From: Mycobacterium paraterrae
GTDB taxonomy: Bacteria; Actinomycetota; Actinomycetes; Mycobacteriales; Mycobacteriaceae
DNA: 64,000 nt
NCBI RefSeq assembly: GCF_022430545.2
Contig: NZ_CP092488.2
Location: 5,270,001 to 5,334,000, forward strand
Direction of reading: 5' to 3'
Shown here: positions 1 to 7,764 of the stretch, piece by piece
Layout of the letters: the number at the start of each line of letters is the position of its first letter
Numbering within the stretch: position 1 is the stretch's first letter
The notes under the pieces: generated by a model
What the model saw: only the letters and a program-made list of their open reading frames with translations
The model's database searches: none
What the model was told of the DNA's origin: nothing
Made by a program: the position numbers and the translations under genes

Positions 1-3
1 CAT

Positions 4-894
4 TCAGGGGAAGACGATGCCGAAGCTGCCCAACGTGGTGTGCAGGAGCGCATCGAGGAGGTTCACCGGGTCGGCCAGATTGAAGTACGTCGTCGCGCCG
101 TCGGCGATACCGGCGGTGTCGATCGCGGTCAGGATCTCCGATTCGGGCAACCCGCCGAGGTAGACGCCGTGTTCGAAGAACCCAAGGAAGTCTTGCCACA
201 ATGCCGCGAGCGGGTTGGCGGCAAAGTCCGCGGGCGTGGCGGTGTCGGCGAAGAAGTCGTTGGCGACGGTGAACACGTCGGTGGGATAGAGGTCGTTCGG
301 GGTCGTGACGTTGTCCAAATTCGACCAGCCAAAGAAGGCATTCAGCTGCTCCCCGAACGGCGTGGCTCCCCACGTGTCGAGCAGGCCGGTCGGCCCCGAC
401 GGCGGGTTGGCGGCCGCGTCGCCGATCAGGACGAATCGCAAGTCCGTGAGCGGAATGTGGTCGGCGGCCAGTTGTTGCTCGGCCACCGAGGCGATGACGG
501 CCGATTGGCTGTAGCCGAAGACCGTGAGCGGATCACTCGTCGAGAAATCGCCGGCGCTGTATTCGGATTCGATCTCGTGGACCAAGGTGTCGACACCGGA
601 CGCGATCGACGGGCCGAAATTCCCGGACTCCAGGGTGATCAGCGGGGTCACCGTGCCGGTATCCGAAAAGCCGAGTGGCTGAAGGTATTCCGTGACAGCA
701 CCGGGTATGTAGCCGGGATAGATGGTTGGGTCGGGTATGAACGTCGGACCCATCACGATCGCGTGAGTCGACCCGTCGAGGAAATCGGCGCCGCTGCCAG
801 TGTCGGCGTGCGCCGCCAAGACCGAGCTCCAACCGACTGCGGCCGCAAGGGCGAACCCGACACCCACTAGACGAGAAAAGCGACGCTTGGACAT
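4..894 (-). CDS. secreted PE-PPE domain hydrolase-like protein
   Basis: About 296 residues from ATG 894. The frame stays open to 930, but a G-rich Shine-Dalgarno (GGGGGGA) lies just upstream of 894 and the protein then begins with a typical Sec signal: MSKRR, a hydrophobic stretch, and a likely cleavage after AAHA. The mature part reads like the PE-PPE domain, a serine alpha/beta hydrolase fold otherwise found fused to PE or PPE proteins; GYSQS carries the expected nucleophile serine (GxSxS). No PE or PPE N-terminal domain is present, so this is a free-standing version exported by Sec. Acyl-ester hydrolysis is the inferred activity; the substrate is unknown. It lies downstream of pmbA on the same strand with an 89 bp gap. 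Confidence 0.8.
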   Translation of the reverse strand: MSKRRFSRLVGVGFALAAAVGWSSVLAAHADTGSGADFLDGSTHAIVMGPTFIPDPTIYPGYIPGAVTEYLQPLGFSDTGTVTPLITLESGNFGPSIASGVDTLVHEIESEYSAGDFSTSDPLTVFGYSQSAVIASVAEQQLAADHIPLTDLRFVLIGDAAANPPSGPTGLLDTWGATPFGEQLNAFFGWSNLDNVTTPNDLYPTDVFTVANDFFADTATPADFAANPLAALWQDFLGFFEHGVYLGGLPESEILTAIDTAGIADGATTYFNLADPVNLLDALLHTTLGSFGIVFP

Positions 895-983
895 CGGATC
901 CCCCCAGACCGTAGATGTGACCCTCGTCACGTTACGCTGGGATCGCGCCTAACGGCAGCAAATAGGCCAAATTGCTTAACGAC

Positions 984-2357
984 TTACGTCGCCTGGCTCA
1001 CCGATGACATGTGAAAGTCCGGAATCCGCAACGACGGCATCGCCGCCCTGGTCACCCAATCGCCCCACTCCCGCGGCAGCGTTGGCTCACTGACACCCGC
1101 CTGGGTGGCCCGCCGCAGTAGGTCCAGCGGGCTTTCGTTGAAGCGGAAATTGTTGACCGCGGCGCTGACTTCACCATCTTCGACGAGGTACACGCCGTCC
1201 CGAGTCAGGCCGGTCAGCAGCAGCGTGGTGGGGTCGACCTCGCGCATGTACCACAGCGTGGTCAACAGCAGCCCGCGCTCGGTTTGGGCGATCATGTCGG
1301 CGAGATCGATACTGTCGCCGGTCATCAGGAAGTTCTCCGCGGCGACGGCGACCGGCGCGCCGAATTCAGCGGCGGCGGCGCGGGGGTAGGCCAGCGCGTT
1401 GATCACCCCGTCACGGATCCAGTCCACCCGTCCGATCTTCATCCCATTGTCGAAGATCGACAGCGTCTCAGACGAACTCGTGGCCGCGACAAACGGTGTG
1501 CAGCTCAAACCGGGGGCCTCGGGATCGGAGTACAGGGTCAGCGGAAGGTCCGTCAGCTTCTCCCCCACCCGGGTGCCACCGTCGGGGGCCGACAATGCGT
1601 TGCGCCCCTCCTGTGCACCGCGGCCCATCATCGACCAGCCGAGGTAGATCATCATGTCCGCGACCGCCGACGGCGGCAGGATGGTCTCGTAGCGGCCCGC
1701 CGGCAGGTCGATCCGCTTGCCGGCCCAGCCCAGCCGCATATCCAATTGCTCGAGCAACGAATCCGTCGACACACCAACGAAATCCGATGTGCCGACACCG
1801 GCCCAGGCGCTGGCACCGTCTCGCTTGGCGTTGATCTCCACCGACCCCGCGGGCTGGGTGTAGCGGCGACGCAGACCCGTCGATGACGCCAGCAACGTCG
1901 TCTCCACCGAGTGTTGGGCGAAGCCGAACAACTGGTTTGCACCGCGGAATCCGCGTGCCAGCGGATCGGCGATGCCAGAAAACACGTCCGGACCGGTCGA
2001 CGGGATCGCCGCCTCCCAATCGTCCGGCGCGGTATTGCTGCTCAACAGCGGCGCGGCATCACGAGCCTCCGGCGCCTCGAGCGCTATCGCCTGTGACGAA
2101 CCGACCAGCTCCTCGATTGCCGACGGCTCGACCTCAGACGTCGTCAGCGACCCGACCCGTGCGGTATCTCCATGCCGCACAATCGAAATCACGGTCGTCT
2201 GCCGAGCCGTCGACACACCGTTGGTGGTCATCGAGTTGTTCGCCCACCGCAGCGACGTCGCCGAACGGTCGGTGACCAGCACGATGGTCTCGGCCGCGCG
2301 GCCCAGTCTGGCCGCTGTCTCCAGTGCGAGGTCGACGACCTGCTGAGGGCCGATCAC
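984..2357 (-). CDS. pmbA: TldE/PmbA family metalloprotease subunit
   Basis: 457 residues from GTG 2357. The start is fixed by a GTGA overlap with the tldD stop, giving translational coupling. The protein belongs to the TldD/PmbA fold and lacks the HExxxH zinc motif, as expected of the TldE/PmbA half, which pairs with TldD in a heterodimeric protease. The family is known for degrading unfolded peptides and for the final processing of some peptide natural products; its mycobacterial substrate is not evident here. Full length, no disruption seen. Confidence 0.9.
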   Translation of the reverse strand: MIGPQQVVDLALETAARLGRAAETIVLVTDRSATSLRWANNSMTTNGVSTARQTTVISIVRHGDTARVGSLTTSEVEPSAIEELVGSSQAIALEAPEARDAAPLLSSNTAPDDWEAAIPSTGPDVFSGIADPLARGFRGANQLFGFAQHSVETTLLASSTGLRRRYTQPAGSVEINAKRDGASAWAGVGTSDFVGVSTDSLLEQLDMRLGWAGKRIDLPAGRYETILPPSAVADMMIYLGWSMMGRGAQEGRNALSAPDGGTRVGEKLTDLPLTLYSDPEAPGLSCTPFVAATSSSETLSIFDNGMKIGRVDWIRDGVINALAYPRAAAAEFGAPVAVAAENFLMTGDSIDLADMIAQTERGLLLTTLWYMREVDPTTLLLTGLTRDGVYLVEDGEVSAAVNNFRFNESPLDLLRRATQAGVSEPTLPREWGDWVTRAAMPSLRIPDFHMSSVSQAT

Positions 2358-3898
2358 AGGCCGCCCTCCGTCCGTGTGTTGAGCACATTGACGCCGCGGA
2401 ACAGCGCCGACGGGCAACCGTGGCTGACGGCGGCCACCTGGCCGGGCTGGGCCTTGCCGCAGTTGAACGCCCCACCGAGCCGCCAGGTCGACGCCCCGCC
2501 GACGGCTTCCATCGAGTTCCAGAAATCCGTCGTGGTGGCCTGATACGCCACGTCGCGCAGCTGCCCGTCCAGCCGTCCATCGCGGATGCGGTAGAACCGC
2601 TGGCCGGTGAACTGAAAGTTGTAGCGCTGCATGTCGATTGACCACGACCGGTCGCCGACGATGTAGATGCCATCTTCGACCTGGCCGATCAACTCGTCGG
2701 TGCTCAGATCGTCGGGCCCCGGCTGCAGCGACACGTTGGCCATCCGCTGGATCGGCACGTGATGCGGCGAGTCGGCGTACGAACAGCCATTCGACCGCGA
2801 CTGCCCCAGGCGCGGCGCGAACACCCGGTCCAGCTGATACCCGACGAACACCCCGTCGCGGACCAGATCCCAGCTCTGCGCGGCCACCCCCTCGTCGTCG
2901 TAACCGACGCTGGCCAAACCGTGTTCGACGGTGCGGTCGGCGGTGACGTTCATGATCGGCGAACCGTACTGCAACGTGCCCAGCTTGTCGGGGGTGGCGA
3001 ACGACGTACCGGCATACGCCGCCTCGTAGCCGATTGCGCGATCGTATTCGGTTGCGTGACCGATGGATTCGTGGATGGTCAACCACAGGTTGGTCGGGTC
3101 GATCACAAGATCGGTCGGGCCCGCGGTGACACTGGGGGCCTTGATCTTCTCGGCCAGCTGCGACGGCAATTGCGCCAACTCGTCGGTCCAGTTCCATACG
3201 TCGTCGCCGGCCAGCGCCTCCCAACCGCGACCCATCGGCGGCGCTACCGTGCGCATGGATTCGAAGCCGTTGTTGACCGAGACCGCTTCGAGTCGCGGCT
3301 GGATCCGCACCCGCTGCTGGATGATCGACGAGCCGGCGGTGTCGGCGTAGAAGGTCTGCTCCTTGACCGACATGAGGCTGGCCGAAACGTGGTTGACGCC
3401 GTCGGCGGCCAGCAGGCGGCCGGAGTATTCGTCGAGCACCGCAATCTTGTCGGCCAACGACACGGTAAACGGGTCAATGCGATAGCTGGACACCCACGAG
3501 GCATCGGCGTACACCGGCTCGGCCGCCAACTCGACGCGGTCGCTGTTCAGCGCCGCGAGTGTGCGGGCCACCTCGACCGCACGCTGGGCGGTCTGCGCGG
3601 CTACCTGCGGTGACAGCTCGGCGTGCGACGCGAAACCCCATGTTCCGTCGACTACCACTCGGACGGCCAGACCGATGTCGCGGTTGAGCACTGCGGTCTC
3701 CAGCTCGCCGTCCCGCAACTGGACGGTCTCATTGACCAGCCGCTGAATCCGCAGGTCGGCGTGACTGGCGCCGGCTGCCGTCGCGGCGGCCAGCGCCGCA
3801 TCAGCTAACGCCTGGCGCGGCAGGCTGAGGAAGTCGGCATCGATCCCCCGGTTCGGTGTCACGACAACTACCGTATCGACCCGCTTTAATGGCTGCAT
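2354..3898 (-). CDS. tldD: TldD metalloprotease, catalytic subunit
   Basis: 514 residues from ATG 3898; GTG 3862 is an alternative giving 502 residues, closer to the M. tuberculosis length I recall. The zinc motif HESIGH (H276 and H281 in the long form) identifies the catalytic TldD half. It is followed by the usual TldD core ending FRGVNVLNTRTEGG. The stop overlaps pmbA by 4 nt, so the two are made together. With the ATG start, the gene begins back-to-back with uspA and the two start codons share two bases, leaving no intergenic promoter. Confidence 0.92.
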   Translation of the reverse strand: MQPLKRVDTVVVVTPNRGIDADFLSLPRQALADAALAAATAAGASHADLRIQRLVNETVQLRDGELETAVLNRDIGLAVRVVVDGTWGFASHAELSPQVAAQTAQRAVEVARTLAALNSDRVELAAEPVYADASWVSSYRIDPFTVSLADKIAVLDEYSGRLLAADGVNHVSASLMSVKEQTFYADTAGSSIIQQRVRIQPRLEAVSVNNGFESMRTVAPPMGRGWEALAGDDVWNWTDELAQLPSQLAEKIKAPSVTAGPTDLVIDPTNLWLTIHESIGHATEYDRAIGYEAAYAGTSFATPDKLGTLQYGSPIMNVTADRTVEHGLASVGYDDEGVAAQSWDLVRDGVFVGYQLDRVFAPRLGQSRSNGCSYADSPHHVPIQRMANVSLQPGPDDLSTDELIGQVEDGIYIVGDRSWSIDMQRYNFQFTGQRFYRIRDGRLDGQLRDVAYQATTTDFWNSMEAVGGASTWRLGGAFNCGKAQPGQVAAVSHGCPSALFRGVNVLNTRTEGGL

Positions 3899-4781
3899 GC
3901 GTGACGCTGCGGTGACCGCCAGGCGCCGATCGCATGCGCTGGGGTACGCGCTGATCGCACCGAGCCTATTCGGAGTCGTCACGTTCATGCTGCTGCCGAT
4001 CCTGGTGGTGCTGTGGCTGAGCCTGCACCGGTGGGATCTGCTCGGGCCCATCGAGTATGTCGGAGGCCAGAATTGGCGTTCGGTGCTCACCGATCGGGCC
4101 TTCGGCAACTCGCTGCTGGTGACATGCGCGTTCGTAGCGATGGTGGTTCCGGTGCAGACCGCGCTCGGGCTGGTTGTCGGCGCCCTGCTGGCCCGGGAAT
4201 TGCCCGGCAGCGGACTGTTCCGCACGATCTACGTGCTGCCGTGGATCAGCGTGCCGCTGGCCATCGCGGTGCTGTGGCGCTGGATCTTGGCGCCCACCGA
4301 CGGCGCGGTCAGCACGCTGCTCGGGCATCGCATCGAATGGCTCAGCGACCCGGGGCTGGCACTACCGGTGGTGTGCGCGGTCGTGGTGTGGAGCAACGTC
4401 GGCTACGTCTCGCTGTTCTTCCTGGCCGGCATCCTGGCCATTCCCAACGACATCCACTCGGCGGCGCGCATCGACGGCGCGACGGCCTGGCAGCGGTTCT
4501 GGCGCATCACGCTCCCGATGTTGCGTCCAACCATGTTCTTCGTGGTTGTCACCGGAGTGGTCAGTGCCGCACAGGTTTTCGACACCGTCTACGCGCTGAC
4601 CGGCGGCGGCCCGCAGAACCGCACCGACTTGGTCGCACACCGCATCTACGCCGAGGCATTCGGGGCCGCGGCGGTCGGTCGGGCGTCGGTGATGGCGGTG
4701 GTGCTGTTCGTCATCCTGGTCACCGTCACCCTCGTCCAGCACCTCTACTTCCGGCGACGGACCAGCTATGACCTCACCTAG
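3897..4781 (+). CDS. uspA: sugar ABC transporter permease UspA
   Basis: 294-residue MalF-type inner-membrane permease with about six membrane segments and the EAA loop ARIDGATAWQRFWRITLP, which contacts an ATPase. It is the first gene of the usp operon, whose M. tuberculosis counterpart (Rv2316-Rv2318) imports amino sugars. The ATG at 3897 overlaps the divergent tldD start; GTG 3912 is a possible shorter start. Its end overlaps uspB by 14 nt. Confidence 0.9.
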   Translation: MRDAAVTARRRSHALGYALIAPSLFGVVTFMLLPILVVLWLSLHRWDLLGPIEYVGGQNWRSVLTDRAFGNSLLVTCAFVAMVVPVQTALGLVVGALLARELPGSGLFRTIYVLPWISVPLAIAVLWRWILAPTDGAVSTLLGHRIEWLSDPGLALPVVCAVVVWSNVGYVSLFFLAGILAIPNDIHSAARIDGATAWQRFWRITLPMLRPTMFFVVVTGVVSAAQVFDTVYALTGGGPQNRTDLVAHRIYAEAFGAAAVGRASVMAVVLFVILVTVTLVQHLYFRRRTSYDLT

Positions 4782-5592
4782 AAAGCTCTCGGCGGCAATC
4801 ATTTACCTCGCCCTGGCCGCGGGAGCGGTGATCACGCTGGCGCCATTCGGCCTGGGGCTGCTGACCTCGTTCACATCGGCGCATCAGTTCGCCACGGGCA
4901 CGCCGTTGACGTGGCCGAAGCCGCCCACACTGGCCAACTATTCCGGGCTGGCCGACCACGGATTCGGTCGTGCGCTCGCGGTGACGGCATTGATGACCGC
5001 GACCAGCCTGCTGGGCCAGCTGACCTCGTCGATCTTCGCCGCGTACGCCTTCGCCCGGTTGCGCTTTCCCGGCCGTGACGCCTTGTTCTGGGTGTACCTG
5101 GCGACGCTGATGGTGCCCGGCACGGTCACCGTGGTGCCGCTGTATCTGATGATGTCGCAGGTGGGACTGCGAAACACGTTCTGGGCATTGGTTTTACCGT
5201 TCGTCTTCGGCTCCCCCTACGCGATCTTCCTGCTGCGTCAGCACTTCCGGACGATCCCGGACGACCTGATCAACGCCGCCTATCTCGACGGCGCGAACAC
5301 CTTGGACGTGATCGTGCACGTCGTGGTGCCGTCCAGCCGCGCGGTGATCGTCACGCTGGCGTTGATCACAGTGGTGTCCGAATGGCATCACTTCCTGTGG
5401 CCGTTGATCATCACCAGCGGCACCAAATGGCAGGTACTGACGATGGCGACGGCCGCGCTGCAGTCGCGCTACAACGCGCAATGGACGCTGGTGATGGCCG
5501 CGGTGGCGGTGGCCGTCGTGCCGCTGCTGGTCCTGTTCCTGATTTTCCAGCGGCACATCGTCCGCTCGATCGTCGTGACGGGGCTGAAGTGA
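4768..5592 (+). CDS. uspB: sugar ABC transporter permease UspB
   Basis: 274-residue MalG-type permease with six predicted membrane segments and an EAA loop beginning NAAYLDGANTLD. It forms the transmembrane channel with UspA. Its start lies inside uspA and its stop shares a GTGA overlap with uspC, so the three are translationally coupled. No ATP-binding subunit is encoded in the operon, so a shared ATPase from elsewhere in the genome must energise it (inference). Confidence 0.9.
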   Translation: MTSPRKLSAAIIYLALAAGAVITLAPFGLGLLTSFTSAHQFATGTPLTWPKPPTLANYSGLADHGFGRALAVTALMTATSLLGQLTSSIFAAYAFARLRFPGRDALFWVYLATLMVPGTVTVVPLYLMMSQVGLRNTFWALVLPFVFGSPYAIFLLRQHFRTIPDDLINAAYLDGANTLDVIVHVVVPSSRAVIVTLALITVVSEWHHFLWPLIITSGTKWQVLTMATAALQSRYNAQWTLVMAAVAVAVVPLLVLFLIFQRHIVRSIVVTGLK

Positions 5593-6926
5593 GCGGGCTC
5601 CGATTCTCCACCCGGGCCGCGTTGGCCTGGGTGCTGGCAGCTGTGCTGCTGGTCGCCGCAGCGGTGCTGCTAGACGTTGCCGCGCGACCACCCAGCGGCA
5701 AAACCGTTGTCACCGTTCGACTCTGGGACCAGCAGGTGGCCAAGGCGTACCGCCTGTCGCTCGCGGCGTTCATGAAGGCCCATCCCGACATCGACGTGCA
5801 AACCGACGTCGTCTCCTATTCCACGTACTTCAACACGCTGCGCACCGACGTCGCAGGCGGCAGCGCCGACGACATCTTCTGGGTGTCCAACGCCTACCTC
5901 GCCGGATACGCCGACAGCAACCGACTGTTGGACATCGGCGCGACGTTCGGCCCCGACATCGCGGCGACGTGGGAATCGTCGGTCGTCCAGCAGTTCACCC
6001 GGCACGGCACACTGTGGGCCGTTCCTCAACTGACCGACGGCGGGATCGCGTTGTACTACAACGCCGATCTGCTCGCCGCCGCGGGCGTCGACCCCGCCGC
6101 GCTGTCGACGCTGCATTGGGGTGCGGGCGACGACGACACGTTGCGGCCACTGCTTGCCCACCTCACCGTCGACGTCGACGGACACACCGCGGACACACCG
6201 GGTTTCGATCCGAACCGTATTCGGCGCTGGGCCTACAACGCGGCCAACGACCCGCAGGGCATCTACCTCAATTTCATCGGGTCGGCGGGCGGCGCGTTCG
6301 AGGACGGTGACCGGTTCGTGTTCGACAACCCTGCTGCCGTGGAGGCGTTCACCTATCTGGTGACGCTGATCAACCACGACCACGTTGCGCCGCCGGCGTC
6401 GGACACCAACGAAAACGGCGACTTCTCCCGCAACCAGTTCCTGGCCGGCAAGATGGCGCTGTTCCAGTCGGGCACCTACAACCTCGCCGCGATCGCCGGG
6501 CAGGCCGCATTCCGCTGGGGCGTCGCGATCCTGCCGTCGGGCCCGAAGGGCCGGGTCAGCGTCACCAATGGCATTGCCGCGGCCGGCAATGCGGCCTCGC
6601 CGCACCCCGCGGCGGTACGTCAGGTGCTGGCCTGGATGGGCAGTACGGAAGGCAACCAGTATCTCGGGCGTCAGGGCAGCGCCATCCCCGCCGTCACCGC
6701 TGCGCAGAAAACCTATTTCGACCACTGGCTGAGCAAAGGCGTCGACGTTACGCCCTTCTTTGACGTCCTCAACGGGCCGCGCATCGCCGCGCCGGGTGGG
6801 GCCGGCTACGCGGCCGGAAATCAGGCGATCAAGCCCTACTTCGACGAAATGTTCCTGGGCCGCAGCGATGTAGCGACCACGTTGCGCCGGGCCCAGGACG
6901 CGGCTAATGCCGCGGCACGCCGCTGA
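5589..6926 (+). CDS. uspC: extracellular solute-binding protein UspC
   Basis: 445 residues from GTG 5589, a start set by the GTGA overlap with the uspB stop. An N-terminal hydrophobic segment (residues about 8-32) is followed by a type 1 periplasmic sugar-binding fold (VRLWDQQ..., NGIAAAGNAASPHP near the end). I see no lipobox cysteine, so it is either membrane-anchored or cleaved by signal peptidase I rather than being a lipoprotein. The M. tuberculosis homologue binds amino sugars. Its 3' end overlaps convergent ecfT by 23 bp. Confidence 0.88.
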   Translation: MSGLRFSTRAALAWVLAAVLLVAAAVLLDVAARPPSGKTVVTVRLWDQQVAKAYRLSLAAFMKAHPDIDVQTDVVSYSTYFNTLRTDVAGGSADDIFWVSNAYLAGYADSNRLLDIGATFGPDIAATWESSVVQQFTRHGTLWAVPQLTDGGIALYYNADLLAAAGVDPAALSTLHWGAGDDDTLRPLLAHLTVDVDGHTADTPGFDPNRIRRWAYNAANDPQGIYLNFIGSAGGAFEDGDRFVFDNPAAVEAFTYLVTLINHDHVAPPASDTNENGDFSRNQFLAGKMALFQSGTYNLAAIAGQAAFRWGVAILPSGPKGRVSVTNGIAAAGNAASPHPAAVRQVLAWMGSTEGNQYLGRQGSAIPAVTAAQKTYFDHWLSKGVDVTPFFDVLNGPRIAAPGGAGYAAGNQAIKPYFDEMFLGRSDVATTLRRAQDAANAAARR

Positions 6927-7764
6927 ACCCGGTGCGAACCTCCAGTGCGACAGCGGCGGCACACACCGCCACCAGGATGGCGAAGGCGACCCAGTCGGCG
7001 TGCTTCGGCCGCGACGGCGCCGCGGAGATCTGACCGATGCCACCGCGCGCGGTGATCGCGTCACCCATTTCGTCGGCGCGCCGCAACGTGACCGTGAGCG
7101 CCGCGGTGATCAGGTCGACCGCTTCTCGTGCCACGCGCCGCCGGCGAGCCCGCCGGGTGGTCGCGACCCGCCTGGGCCTGAGCCTGCGCGCCGCGTACAA
7201 CACCCGGAACTCGTCGATGAGCATCGGGAAAGCCCGCAGCGCCAGCGCAATCGTGACGGCCCACTCGTCCACCGGGATCTTTAGCCAGCGCAGCGGCCGG
7301 CCCAAAGTGGCTACAGCAGGCGCAATTTCGGCGACATTCGTGGTCCAGGACACCATTCCGCCCAGACCCAGCAGCACGAACGACAACGCGGTGATCCGCA
7401 GGAAATTCAGCAGGCCGCCCAGGCCGAGCGGGACGCCGGCCAGATGAACGACCGGACTGCCGCCGGCGAACGCCGCAGAGACCCCGCCGAGCATCAGCAG
7501 GACCCACAGCCAGTGCGGGATGTCGGGAAGCGCGCCCCGCGGAATGTGCGCGAGCCGAGCCGTGGTCAAGACCAGTGCGGCGACCAATCCGATGGCGATC
7601 CAGCCCGGATAGAAGGTCAATAGGACCGAGATGCCCCCCACCGCAAGTAGTTTGGTGCCGGCCCACAGCTCGTGCACCACCGAGGTGCCGGGCACCGGGC
7701 GCAATAGCACCACCGAGCGCGACGGTCGGCGTTCGGAGCGTCGGTCGGGCGCAGCCGTACTCAT
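6904..7764 (-). CDS. ecfT: ECF transporter transmembrane (T) subunit
   Basis: 286 residues from ATG 7764, set by an ATGA overlap with the upstream ATPase gene; the frame is open to 7833 but the extra N-terminus is not protein-like. It has CbiQ/EcfT architecture: several membrane helices, then a cytoplasmic coupling region with AARRLRPRR (an Ala-Arg-type coupling motif) and a final membrane helix. It would couple ATP hydrolysis by the fused ATPases to a vitamin- or metal-binding S component. Confidence 0.88.
   Translation of the reverse strand: MSTAAPDRRSERRPSRSVVLLRPVPGTSVVHELWAGTKLLAVGGISVLLTFYPGWIAIGLVAALVLTTARLAHIPRGALPDIPHWLWVLLMLGGVSAAFAGGSPVVHLAGVPLGLGGLLNFLRITALSFVLLGLGGMVSWTTNVAEIAPAVATLGRPLRWLKIPVDEWAVTIALALRAFPMLIDEFRVLYAARRLRPRRVATTRRARRRRVAREAVDLITAALTVTLRRADEMGDAITARGGIGQISAAPSRPKHADWVAFAILVAVCAAAVALEVRTGFSGVPRH

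Noticed and set aside
3899..4225. Upstream extension of tldD over uspA
   Set aside because: It is antisense to uspA and would add residues not typical of the family.
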